NCBI GenBank assembly: GCA_027576995.1
Contig: JANBQC010000019.1
Span: 1 to 64,000 of the forward strand
Length of the DNA stretch: 64,000 nt
Source of the DNA: Dimargaris cristalligena
Lineage: Eukaryota; Kickxellomycota; Dimargaritomycetes; Dimargaritales; Dimargaritaceae
Direction: 5' to 3'
Shown: one piece after another, positions 10,176-22,500 of the stretch
Layout: each line of letters opens with the position of its first letter
Position numbering within the stretch: the first letter of the stretch is position 1
The notes under the pieces: model-generated
What the model was told of the DNA's origin: nothing
Database searches by the model: none
The model's input: the letters and a program-made list of their open reading frames with translations, nothing else
Translations under genes and position numbers: made by a program

Positions 10176-13100
10176 TTAATGGATTAAATACACCCCTCCT
10201 TCTTGATAGAGAAGGCTCATAGAAGCTCGCTTTAGATCATCTCTTTGTTGTTGTTGTTTTTTTAAAAAAATATAATTGAAAAATGACTTACCTGGTTGAC
10301 TAACGAAAATACGCTGGTCGGATTAACCGGCGGCTGGTGGCTAACGTTGGTAATGGCGGAGAGGTATAAAATATTGGAGGCCTCCAGTGAATTGGTGCCG
10401 GAAGTCCCCAAGGACGGGGCCGTGGCGACCGGAACTTCAAGGGCAGACCCTACCAAGCCGGGGCCCAAGCGGGAGGGTCTCCGTTGTTGCAAGTGGCCAA
10501 CCCGCCCGGAAATACCACCCCCACCCACACTGGTTGCCTTCACTGGGGGGGATGCATAGGACGCTGTGGAAGGGCTAAAGGTGGGACCTGGCCCAGAGGG
10601 ACTGGGAAACGCCGGGGAGAATACCGGAGGGTGTCCTCCGCCCAGGCCATCACCACCCGGGGTGTACTTCTCCTCCCAGAAAACAGATCCGCCCATCGGG
10701 TCTAATTCGGCCGGGAGTTTGCCCCGTTTCTTGTCACTCGGTGCCAGTGACGTCGGATTCCCAATAGCAGCCATTACCGATCGCGATAGTGGGTTCGGGT
10801 TCGGGTTCGGGTTCGGGTGACCCCCGGGGGGTTCAGCCGCTGGAGCGGGATCCCACAGGCCTGATTGGATCATCATGTCACGCTGTCTAACTAGCTGGTT
10901 CTGTTGGTTTTTCTGCAGGGCGTCCTGAACCCGGTGTAGATACAACGATGCAGAGGGATCACTGGGCTCCCATTCGGGATGGTTGAGTTTGAAATTGATG
11001 AACGACTGCTCCATTTTGCCTTCGTTGCTTGTGTACTTGGTATTGTTGGCCGCACCTGGAGCACCGTATTGGGTATTGCCGTGGCGTTTGAAATCAAACA
11101 CGGCGAAACTGCAAATGTAGCCCACCCCGTCGACGTGGACCGTGAACTCGCGGAAGAAATCCACAATGCGGCCGCTGCAGGGGGCCAACGACAGCCATAA
11201 GACGAACGGGGTAATCACCACGCTGAACAGCTCCCGGAAGTAGATTTTCAGCTTGTAGTCGAAAAAAGTTTCAAATTCGGCGCGGACCTAATATCGTAAG
11301 GAATTTCATATAAATTTGGACAAATAAACATGGTTAGTTATAGCAACTTTTACTAACAGCTTCCTGCTCGATGTGGGGGGAATGTAATATAAGCAAGGTC
11401 ACTCAAGACTAGTGACCTAGTCGCTTAACAAGTTTTACCTCGGGGGTGTGTAGCCTGTTACGCCACTCTTCGGGCAGGTAGTGTAAGTCTTCCAGAACCT
11501 CGGAGAGTACCACTTCAGGCTCATAGGTATGGTGTTCGTCAGGGGTAGCCGAGCGACTGGCCGCCACAATAGCACTGAACAACCCAATGTAGAACAGCAC
11601 CGTCTTATTGGGGGTGATTTCAAACTCGAGTGACAGTTCGTGATCGACTACGGTCATGACCAGCAAAACAGCCGTAAACGATCCAGCCACAAAAGATACG
11701 AACCGGGCCAATAGGCGGGTCAGTTCCTGGGGGAATTGGGTGAGGTAGTGCACCGCCTTGGGGTAACTTTTACTCAAGCGGTTATAAAACTGATGGGGCA
11801 GCTCATCGAAGTCGCGGAATTTCCAACGTGCGTAGGGGGTGTACTGGCGCGATACCGCCGACCCGGGGTTCTTGTAGATTTCCTCGAAGTAGCGGAAGAA
11901 GAAGTACAGGAGGAGAAATACAATGATAAAGGGGGCCAGTAGAAAATTGACGACGGCCATAATACGGAAGCGCCGGCGCAGGGCGTCGCTCAGTTCGGAC
12001 CGGTAGGATTCGCGCAAGACTTTGCGGTTCACCTGGCCGTTGGCGTCGAACACCGGGCCCACTAGACAGAAGGCGAGATTCCACTCCAGCGTTTTCGACA
12101 GACTGTTGTATTCGGGTCGAAGGGAACGGGTGCCCGGTGGTTCAGCGGGCCCCGAGGGGGTTCCGAACCAGTGGGCAAAGGGCAACCAGGGGGAGAGGGG
12201 TAGGGAGATGTCCACCAAGTCCTTGTTGAACAGCGCAATCATATAATTATCCTTGCGCATAATCCGGTTGGTAATATCATGGGCGTTGAGCCGTAGGTTC
12301 TTGAGGCGTCGGGAGTGCGCGGCCTGGGCCGCGGGCGAATACAGGGTGGTCTCGGCCTGGGCCTTCATGGCGGACAGGTCCTGATCCCGGAGCTCAATCA
12401 TCATTTGGACCACTTCGTTCCAGGTACAGGTCTGTAGCTGGCTATTGGATATGCCGAGGACCTCGGCGTAAAAATAGCGCATTTCCATCAGCCGACGCAA
12501 GTCGACTATCAACTGGTAGAGTTGGAGGGCGTAAAAGGCCACGAAGAGAAGCAGAGCCAGCTGGGAGAGCCAAGTGAAGCTACAGTGGAACATAATGATA
12601 GATGGGAATATAAAATTCAAAGGTATTGTCGTTTAGCTAAGGGGCTGAGATTTCATCCCTGGTTAATGTAAAGGATAATAGACTGGCCATCGGACCCAAG
12701 TAAAAGGGGGCTTTGATAGCTATCAAATTAATCGACGATCGGACAGCCCGCTATGACAAACTTGCGACTACAAAGCCTAAAAGCTAGATGAGCTTACCTG
12801 GTTAAACAATGAGGTACGATGACGGCTGCCAGGGACTTGGCTGACCGAATCTTGGTGTGATCGACACAGCCGAACAGGAACACGGTGAACGATACGACAA
12901 ACCCGAGGATTAGCAGGTTTAACAGCCGGGAGAGGAAAATACTCCAGACCCCCTTGCCGGCAAAATAATGGTACACTTTGTCGAAAAACTCGTCCTGGTT
13001 AGCATAGTCCCGCCATTGCAAGAGCACGCGCTCGCGCAGGGGAATGGTATTGACGGTGGATAGGCGACGGGTGGATGACCGATTCCGACGGGGACTGGTA

Positions 13101-13966
13101 TCGGTAGGGGGGCCGTCATTACCACCGCTACCACCACCACTACTGCCCCCACCGCTTAACCAGCGAGGTAGAATGGGGGCCCGCTGGGAAGGGGAGGCAA
13201 AAGGTTCCCAGTTGGGCCCACTTTCCTGATCCTCAGTCTCATCGATATTGGCCAAGCCCGTCGGGGGATACCGATCCGCACCTGGATAGGGAACCGCCAA
13301 GTGACCATTAGGACCAGCTGCCTCCGAACGCTGCGGAGTCGTTATCGCCATTCGCCGAGGGTCATAGGTGGCCGAGGTGGGCTGATACCAGCGGGCCGTC
13401 CCGCCGCCACTAGAATTATTGTGTTGGCCATTATCCGGACCAGCTGGTGGTGACATGGATGTTAGTCCTAGACCGGTGGTCACGGTGGGGCGGCGAGCAG
13501 GTGGACCAGGTGGAGGGGGTCGGGTACCGGCTGACTGAGGGGGCGAGGAAGGGGTCCGGGTGAAGGGCGCCGGCATCATAGGGTCGCTGGAGCGGTAGTG
13601 GTGGTGCATGCCCGCCAAGGCTGACTCGGAAATGGCGTCTAATTCAATCATCAGCGAGGTGGGTGACTCAGACGAGTCGCTTGAACGATGCGCTGTGGGT
13701 GGGGCCGAAAAGCCCGCTGGTAGGCTCCGGGGTCCGCCACCCTGGGTGACCAGGGTAGGTGCAAAATGGATACTGGGCGAAAGCATGGAGCTGGCGGCTC
13801 CTCCAGTGAGGGGTGGTGGTGGTGGTCGAGCCGGTGCGGGTGTGGAAGGGGGTAGTGGCTGAGCAGGGTGCGTCGGCGAGCCCATGGGGGGGTCCTCCTC
13901 CTCTTCGGCCATTTCGCTGTAGGCTTCGTATGATACTTGGGCCAGCCGGTCTTCCCGTGATGGCAT
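10176..13966 (-). CDS. ATG9: Atg9 autophagy lipid scramblase
   Basis: Atg9 is the multispanning scramblase on vesicles that seed autophagosomes. Exons are 13966-12798, 12579-11439 and 11287-10292, all in phase, plus a tentative 54-nt last exon at 10229-10176. The total is about 1119 residues. Residues 1 to about 310 are Pro/Ser/Gly-rich and disordered, much longer than the core needs. The Atg9 signature begins at RERVLLQWRDYANQDEFFDK, then a first membrane segment near residue 345. Exon 2 carries the conserved IQLQTCTW-like motif (QLQTCTWNEVVQMMIELRDQ), RIMRKDNYMIALFNKD and the second and third membrane regions. Exon 3 holds FFDYKLKIYFRELFSVVITP and DFFREFTVHVDGVGYICSFA. The C-tail has four Asn-Pro repeats coded by a GGGTTC hexamer array. 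The first three exons are firm; the last is a guess. Confidence 0.93.
10230..10291 (-). other. putative last ATG9 intron with T7A7 palindrome
   Basis: A perfect GTAAGT donor follows the exon ending at 10292. The closest in-frame acceptor leaves a 62-nt intron that contains the palindrome TTTTTTTAAAAAAA at 10257-10270. Read-through would add only about ten codons. Confidence 0.4.
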
Positions 13967-14377
13967 GGTCGCAGCCTATGGGGGTGGTGCAGAGGGGTAT
14001 AAGACGAAGGAAACGAAGGCACACACTATAATTCCGACGAAGAGACACTGAATAGAAAAGATGGGAAATGGGGAATGTTCAATTAAAAAGGCAATGTGGG
14101 TTACGAATGAGTGTAGGACTATGTGAAGGGCTCAACGTCCTTTTGGCATGCAGCATTAAGAATGTAGCTAGAAATTAGAGGTCACTCTGACAATACTTCT
14201 TGAATGAGCTTGGCGGGGCTATATCGATGGGCGAACACACTCCAGGGTGGTTGGTGATAGGTACCAATAATTAATAACCTTCTGTGAATTGGAGGGGCGC
14301 CTAATCAAGATAGGTCAATTATGAAGCCTTTATGTACTAGATATTTGATCAACGAAATCTCCAATAACAAGTAGTGA

Positions 14378-14519
14378 TATGGGTGAAATTCAAACCAGCT
14401 GTATAAGGTTTTACATAATACGTGTATGGGCGAATATATGTGAGAATAGCTTTTAACCAGTAATATTGGTCTCATCCAATGGATTTTTCACTACAGCCTG
14501 AATGAACTTCTCCCATATT
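14378..14519 (+). repeat. dispersed repeat, copy 1
   Basis: About 142 bp, starting TATGGGTGAA and ending TCCCATAT, that align along their full length with 45526-45669 in the same orientation. Shared blocks include GTGTATGGG, AACCAGTA, CAAATGGATTTTTC-like and CAGCCT. The two ends are imperfect inverted complements (TATGGG / CCCATA). No coding frame is conserved. Confidence 0.6.
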
Positions 14520-17500
14520 AAAATTTGTAGATGTGAATAGAATAGGGGTTATTGAAGGAGAGTTCATTGGAAAATAAGTCGATTTCAATCCCGCCCGCAC
14601 AATTTTGACCTTGTATCTTGCCTGGGCTAGCCAGGCTGGTGCAGGACCAGTGCCTAGCGGTTTATTATGAGATAATGTAGAATAATTCTAATGATCATTA
14701 AAGGATCCCATATTTACTCTGCTTGCCATTGGTGTAACGGGCGATACGCCCGGTGACTCTATTTCCGAGCGCAGGCGGCCATCACGGGGAACCTATTTTA
14801 GAATACCTCTGGTCAGCCGAACGGCACGGCTGCTGAGGGCACTTGTTCGCCAATGGCTGCCAATCCTATGAATGAATGGCTGAGATTATTTAAAGAGAAG
14901 CGCATTATTAGGTTTGTAGAGTATACCTCTACCTACCCAACCACCCCTTTACACGAACCGTATCGCCGTCCTATGCACACATGCTGCTAAGCCACAGGCA
15001 TCCCAGGACACATTATCTACCCGGATGCTGGATGCCAAGACACCCCGAAACCATTAGTGGCTGCATAGGAGTATCCTAGTAATATCCAATAACTGTTATT
15101 AGTGGAGTATCGATGTCATTCTGGATCTAAAGGGTTTTCTACCCGCTCGAAGCTGAAGGGCTATCACCGAGCGCGGATGACGGGGTGATAAATGCCACTT
15201 TGGTAACACTATTTCAGCTGAATAGTCGTTAGCCCGCCTATAAAGAGCACATTTCATTGAGGGCGTGGGTCAATCGATTTTGCAGGGTATGCAACGAAGG
15301 GGTATTGTTACGTTTGGTCGTGGTGGACTAGTATTTAGGGGAGCCGAGTAGGACGTAGGGTTTTTTAAGATATATATAGTTATTTTATTAGAACATAAAG
15401 AACCCACGTTATAGCGAGCTAATCCCTATTTTATACTCTGGGCACATTAGTATTGATGGTAAGTCTTGTAACTGTTCGCTCTCCGCTTGGCGGTGCGCTC
15501 TCACTGAGGGAGTCAGGTGACCACTCTAGTTCAGGGGGACCGATTCCCTCTGATGGTGGCAGTATGGCAATAGCCGGAATAATCAGAGGAGAAACGACAC
15601 CCTATTAACCATCCCCCACCAGGATAGCGGTGTATGGAACCTTAATTATCAAATACTATTTGCTGAACGATTGGACGAGGCGCCTGGGATTTATTCTCGG
15701 GGATAGGTACATTACGGGGTATTTTGTATGACAATTACAGCCTGCGACCCGCTCAGACCAAGTAGCTTGGGTGCACCTGGTAATTTAGCAGAACAAGGAC
15801 CCCCTTATCTAATTTACATGATTAATTCTGGCAAGGTATAGCGAGCAATCAAACAGGGATTGCCTTGTGGGGAATTGTGAACTACTGATGGGTAAATGAG
15901 TGGTTTTGGGATTGGGATTGTGGCTAATTGCCCAGAGATGGGTGGGAACAGAAGGGAGAGTGATGTGGCCAACAACAACTGAGGGATGGGTTCAGAGAAA
16001 AATACTATTGAATCGAACAGTAGGCTGATTTCCCAAGTGGCATGTTTCAGAGTGTTAGGGGGGGGAGGTGATCCATTCATTCACTATGTTGGCCAACGGC
16101 AATCGAATGGCATTCTGTGAACACGACGACAATTCATGGGCGATATCCCCCGTTCTCCCTCTTATAATGGCATCGATAGCCGGTGTTTTGGTAACCCAAC
16201 CACCACCGCCACCCCACAGTGGTTCGCAAGATCGGTGGGCTGCACTCTGGGATTTGTCGAATTGAACAATATACTGGGTTTGAGCAAATGAGGGCATTTT
16301 CTAGTCTAGGATCGATAATCGCCGGTCCAATGTCGGACTATTATTATCACCAGATTCCCCTCTATATATGACGGGGGTTTAGGTGCTACAAATCACCTCC
16401 CCCCCGCAGGTATAGAGTAAGCTCACTAGAAGATACTGTGCCACTGAATCATAGACAGTGTCTCAGTCAAGCACAATTACAATTACAATTGACAGCTGCA
16501 TCATTTGCTGGACTTGTCGACGTGATAATGGTGAGGGAATTAAGGGTACGTATGTGGGGGTAGGAGGATGCATTACGACATTGGAGTGTCATTAGGGTAC
16601 TTCAGCCGAGTCTTGGGTGACTTGTGGGTGGTGTGGGGTGGCCAGTGGGGGGGAGGGGGTAACACCAATGTAGTGGTGGTTTCAAGCACCCGCCGCTAAT
16701 TAACTAATTGCACTACTATTATCTTGGGGCCCTTCCCTTGTCAAGGGGTGGTGGTGGATGTCTTCTATGGAATAAATTCCGGCCAATCGTTTGATCAGGT
16801 CATGGTTTTGGTCTTGGCATCGAGAAACACGGCCAGTAAGCAGCGATGGAATATGGCCCGACTGATGGTTTTGATAAAAGCTCATACTATTAAACATGTC
16901 ACGTGTACCCGACAGTCTGGGCCTGGAGCAACATGGGAGGGCCAATGCTTTCCCGACTCAGTCAAGCTGTCTGTTGTTACATTTATGGGCTGATTGGCCT
17001 TAGTTATCGCTATTCTCTCCTGCAATGGGGTCGCATATGAAAGGATGATGGACCGCATGTACTCAACCAACTACCACCTCCGCTTGCCTCAATGCGCCTA
17101 TTAGACTCCCCACTATATATGCGGCGAACTAGGGCGAGGCTTCTCTGAACGTTGAGCGTGTTATTCAATTGGCTACATCGTCGTTTCTCCTCTCCCTCTT
17201 TGCTTAGTTTAATCCTCGTCGTCCCTGCCTCCGTGAGACGCACCACTTTTCTTCCCTCTCCCGCACCCGTGTCCATTTGACGAAGAGTCGCCAAGGCATA
17301 GAGTAGAAGAGTGTCAACTGGCTACAGCCCCGCCGTTTCCTCCGACTTTAGCTTATCGGTTCAACCTGCAGTCGCTTATTCATCCTCGCGTAATTTGCCA
17401 TCCTCGTCGGCTGCAATACTAGTGGCATATAGGTAGGTTACCCAAGGTCTCTTCTTCTCCTGTAAAACTGTATCAACCACACCTCTACTAGGTTCACCCC

Positions 17501-17899
17501 CCCCCATTCAATAATAGCTTTATCTGACCATCGATAATGGGGGATAATGGATAAAGGTGGAGGCGAGGGGTACGCTGGTCGAATCAGTCGAGCCATTATT
17601 ACGATCTCGCTGGGGGCTTTTAGGTTCCCCAACCTTGTTGTCTGGGCTAATGCCCATTCTGAATGGCCTCTGACCCTGACACTGATTACCGCTATTCCCC
17701 CCTTTGGTACCTTGCCGTTCCCTTCCCCTGAATGGGGGGCCCCTAGTACTTTTTATTTTATTTTAAATAATCTATGCCAGGGTTAGAGACGATTTTACTT
17801 GCCAGTTAAATCCTGTCGGGTGGAATTGCGAATCTAGAAATAGAAAAGGCATAGGTGGTTAGGGCTTTGGAAATTGGGTATTTTATTACCCCATTGGGC

Positions 17900-18019
17900 T
17901 TTATTATTATTATTATTACTATTACTCTTACTATTATTATTATTACTATTACTCTTACTCTTACTATTATTATTATTACTATTACTCTTACTCTTACTAT
18001 TATTATTATTATTATTAGT
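17900..18019. repeat. compound trinucleotide array with ~33-bp higher-order period
   Basis: ATT, ACT and CTT triplets are arranged in a repeating order (four or five ATT, then ACT-ATT-ACT-CTT-ACT, sometimes with an extra CTT-ACT). About three such blocks occur. It gives long artificial open frames on both strands but is not expected to code. Confidence 0.85.
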
Positions 18020-19179
18020 ATTATTGCTACTCCTTGGAGGGGGGTGTTGCTCATGGCGGCCATGTTGCTTATGTGCACCTTTATGCGCCCTTGAGTGGGC
18101 CGTCCGCTCCCTTACATGAGTATAATGTCAGGCAGGTCGCTTGTGTACTGCTTCGGCCACTGGCGCTTTAAGTCGAGCTTGTTCGCCCGTGAATTTTATC
18201 AATCGCCTTGTCTCACCAACGGCGATCCCCTTTTTGGGCTATAACAGTGGCTGGGGGCTAGGAGGAGTGGTGGTGGCTAAGATCGGTCGGTTCCCACCAA
18301 CATGGTGTCCCTTACAGCCCCGGGCCACTCAATTATGGCGTATTTCCTTATCTATTCTTTTCCACGCTGGGTCATTTCGGCCTGGCATTCCCTTCCGTGG
18401 GTGGTTTCGGGCGAGCGTCATACTGAGAGGTACTCGCCTCAATTTGAGGGGCTCAGGTCCCAATGGTCTCGGTTGCTGCAGCCTACTTCTAATCTCGGTA
18501 GACCGTCCCTTACGGCCTGGTGTATATTGTTATTTGTTTTGCGCTGGCCGTTTTTACCCTTCCTTACCTTCTTTTAAGTTTTTACAGTGGGTGGGTAACA
18601 TAGCAGCACCATTGGTTGGGTCGGCCTGGTAAAAAGTATAGCGCCTGGAGGTTGGTTTTCCCGGCTATTCCTCCGTCTCTTGGATTCCCCACATGAATCA
18701 AGAATAGTCGAGACTAACCCTCCTCCGGTGCTTAGATGACCCGCCCCTTATTTTCCCTCATATCGTTCCTCCCCCTTTCCTACTTGGACCACCCACCCAC
18801 CTGTTGTGTCCCCCCAACTGGGCTAGTAAGCCATTGTTCCCTGTTCGCTTACCAGACAGGCTGCGTTCTTGCGTCACAGTAGCTGGCTTTTTTTACACAA
18901 AAATAATCATTCCTTGGGTTGATGCCCTGTTGACGTATCTCCTTCGCTGTTGCTGCAGCTTTCATTTAAATAGTCCACCCGCGACTACTTCCCCCCCGCC
19001 TCTGCCATTCTATGTATTACCCCCACATTCTCTGGTCTAGTTTCTCTCCTGGCCAACCTTAGCGACTACCACTCTGTTTTCCTTACTAATCGACTGTGGA
19101 CTAATAATATTATTTCCCTTTAAATTACCACTCTCTCTCTACCTGCATCCTCTGCCCCTGTCCTCTGGGCTCGTTTGTA

Positions 19180-19199
19180 ATATATATATATATATATAT
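19180..19199. repeat. (TA)n run upstream of HMGR
   Basis: An alternating TA tract of about 20 bp lies 345 bp before the HMG-CoA reductase ATG. It could act as a TATA-like element or be a simple microsatellite. Confidence 0.6.
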
Positions 19200-19542
19200 T
19201 GGCTGTACACATTCTAGACTATTTTACCAAGACCACGAGCCATACAGTTCTCCCGAGTCCGGGGTATTAGCCCTCTCCATGTCTCAGCTTCTCCTCTCAT
19301 CCTCTCCTATTCCCTCCCATTAGCTGTCTCTCGTTCGGGTGACCCACCCGTAAAATCTGTGTTGTGTCTTGCTCCTCGTTGTTGCTTTTCGCTGGTTGGT
19401 TGTTTGGACTGCTATATCCGGTTGGTTGCGCTTCCTTTCGTTCTGATTGAGCAAGCTTATCCTGTCTTCCTCCCCCATATATTTTATTACTGCCTTGTTT
19501 CGTTTTACGTCTGGTGTGGATTACACTCTCTGTCTTCTAACC

Positions 19543-22500
19543 ATGGCTATTCTACTACAAACCGCCCGGGCTGTTTCCCGGCGGGCCATCAAACACCCCA
19601 TCGAAGTGTTGTCTTTCATTCTGATCCTCACTGGCTGTGCCTACTACTCCCTCTGGAACAGCGTCAAGAATGCCGAGATTTTCTCCCTCCCGGCATCCCT
19701 TCAGGCCGACCCCATCTCCTACACCTACACCAAACCGGCCGCCCAGGTGACCGACGATGGGATCCCTTCGCTCAAGCACGCTCAGCTGTATTCCTTTGCC
19801 TTCTCTGTGCCATCCTCCGAGAGCAACGGGGCTGGTGTGATGGACCCCGATACCTTGGCTAAACTCGCCCAAGCTCAGCGCTTCCTGGCCAAGGACCTGA
19901 TGGTTGCTCGGGACGGATACCGCTACACCTACCAGGACCTTTGCGTTCACCAACTCCCCGACGGCCCGTCCGACTGTCTGCTGGCTAGTCCTTTCGAGAA
20001 CTCCCTCGAGTTGGACCAGGCCGGTTTCCGCACGGACGACCCTACCCTACGGCATTTGGTGGAAACCGTACGCCGGTCCGCTGCACCTTTGATTAAGGAC
20101 CTCCAATTGAACGTGGACGCTAAGCCCGTATTTGCCTCCTCCCTGACCCTGGGTTTCCTCATTGATACCACCCAGCCCCAGACTCAGGAGCTGGCCACCG
20201 TGTGGGCCGAAGCGGCCTTCGCTCACCTCCAGAAGACCTTCCCTGCCGTGCCCACCACCAACTGGGGTATCGCCTGGTTCTCGAGTAAGAACTCGCTTAC
20301 CTGGTCCGCCCAGGTGTTCATTAACGTATACACCAAGATCCGGGAATTGATTAGCCACGCCAACCAGCTGGAGGTGGCTTTCGTCTTGTTTGGCTACCTC
20401 TTCATGCACGCCGTATTCATCAACCTGTTCGTTAGCATGCGTAAACTCGGCTCCCGCCTTAGCCTGGCCGCGTCGGTGTTGCTGTCGAGTTCCTGCGCCT
20501 TCATCCTGGCCCTTTACACTGCCCACCTACTGGGCCTTCCCGTCGACGTCGTATTGCTGAGCGAGGCCATCCCCTTCCTGCTCATCACCGTGGGCTTTGA
20601 AAAACCTTACACCCTGGCCAAGGCCGTGCTTGTGGAATCCGAGCTCAACGAGGACTCCGAGCGCCCGTCTAGCCCGTTGGCCGAACAACCCACTCGCCCT
20701 GGATCCCCCGTGAGCTTCACTTCTTCTACTCCGCCCCCGGCGGTTCAGAAACAGGTTCTGCAGGGTGTCGAAAAGGCCTGGTCCCCTATCATGCGGGATT
20801 ACCTGTTTGAGATCTCGCTTCTGACGGCCGGTGCCTTTTCCGGTGTCCAGGGGCTGCGCGAGTTCTCCATCCTGGCTGTGTTTATCCTCGCTTTTGACGC
20901 TTTGCTCCTATTCACCTTCTACGCTGCCGTCCTGGCCCTTAAGGCCGAGCTTATTCGTGTACGCAAAGTCCGGGCCACCACCGCCACTAAGGGTGCCGGC
21001 AAACTCCTGCGCACCGAAAGCGAGGTTGAGCTGGCCCACCGGAACAGCCCCGCCAACTACCGCGCTATTACTCTGCAGGCTCTCAGCGACTCCACTGTGG
21101 ACTCTCGCCCTGCCGCCAACTCCACCGCCACCCGGGTCAAGCTCTTTGTGATCATTGGTTTCCTGGCCGTGCATATCTTCGATATGGGCAGTACATTCCG
21201 CGAACCCATCACCGGACGTTCCGTTCCCGATTCCAGCAGTGGTCAGTTCCCCTTGGTTCAAGGGGCTCTCCCGGACCACTTGCCCACCGTCCTGGCCGAT
21301 TTATTCGTGTACCTTAAACCTGCCTTGGATATCCTGGCCCCCATGAAGCTGACTTTCCACCCCGTCCACGAATTCTACACCCAGACCCCCCACCCTAACT
21401 CCGCCTTTTCCGACGCTGCCATTACTGCGGCTACCCGTACAGGGGCTGTTCCCGAGTCCCTTGGCATGGAGTCCGCCCTCTCTGGGTGGATGGTCGCCCT
21501 GGTCGCGTCGTTGGTCGCTAACCTGTATTTCATCGTGACCCGCATCCAGCGCACCTTGGCTTCAAACGTAGCTGATGTTGCTAAGGAATCCCCTTTACAT
21601 GCGAGACCCCTGCCGGCCGCCAGACTGAATGGTGCTCCCTCCACCACGGCCTTCAGCTCTGTCGCCTCCGGTCTCAATATGAGTTTCTCTAGTCCCGAGT
21701 CCTCCTCTCCGTCGTCCATGTCCATCGTGTCCCGCCGTGCCAGCGCCCTGGAAATGGCCACCAACCCCCGTCCCATGGCCAATATCATTGCCACCGACTG
21801 CGCCCAGCAAGGCCTCGGTCTCTGTGCCAAGAATGACTCGAGTATGACTCTGGTTGGCCAGCAGATCCCCGAGGAATCTGATTCCGAGAAACTCAATGAC
21901 CCCACTGCGCCTCTGCGCTCTGTAGAGGAGTGCCTGGTCCTGGTCAAGGATGGACCGGCATCGGCCGCCACTGTCACCAACGAAGAGATTGTCAATCTTG
22001 TCCGCCAGGGTAAGGTGGCCGCCTACGCTCTGGAGAAACTTCTGGGTGATTTTACGCGGGCCGTGCAGATTCGCCGATCGATTATCTCTCGGGATTCGCT
22101 TACCAAGACCCTTGAAGCTAGCCTCTTGCCCTACAGACATTACGACTACTCCCGGGTCATGGGCCAGTGCTGTGAAAATGTCATTGGATACACACCCCTT
22201 CCCTTGGGTGTGGCCGGTCCCATGTCCATTGACGGTGAACTGCTCCATATTCCCATGGCTACTACCGAGGGCTGTCTGATTGCTTCCACGTCTCGAGGCT
22301 GCAAGGCCATTACGGCCGGTGGCGGTGCCACCACTGTGATCACTCGCGACGGCATGACCCGTGGGCCAGTGGTGCAGTTTCCCAATATCACTGAAGCTCA
22401 CCTGTGCCAGAAATGGTTAGAAAGCCCCGAAGGATTCGCCGAGGTAAAGGCTCACTTTGATTCGACCTCCCGGTTTGCTCGGCTCCAGCGCCTCAAGGTA

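Larger units (their letters stand above)
13967..19542. other. 5.6-kb gene desert with long pyrimidine-rich leader
   Basis: No coding gene is supported. Contents seen: one copy of a dispersed repeat (14378-14519), a GC-rich hairpin near 14736-14753, a compound trinucleotide array (17900-18019), and a TA dinucleotide run (19180-19199). From about 18.6 kb to the HMG-CoA reductase start the + strand is strongly C/T-rich, consistent with a promoter and long 5' leader. Open frames in 16.0-18.6 kb have no recognisable product. Confidence 0.5.

Noticed and set aside
17806..18119. Frames encoding poly-Ile/Val or poly-Leu
   Set aside because: Direct translation of the trinucleotide array; not a membrane protein.
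18141..18632. 163-codon + frame in the HMGR upstream region
   Set aside because: No domain, no good start context and a composition typical of C/T-rich non-coding DNA.
19447..19542. Upstream in-frame ATG of HMG-CoA reductase
   Set aside because: The downstream ATG has a far better context and matches the conserved N-terminus; the extra 32 codons lie in the C/T-rich leader.
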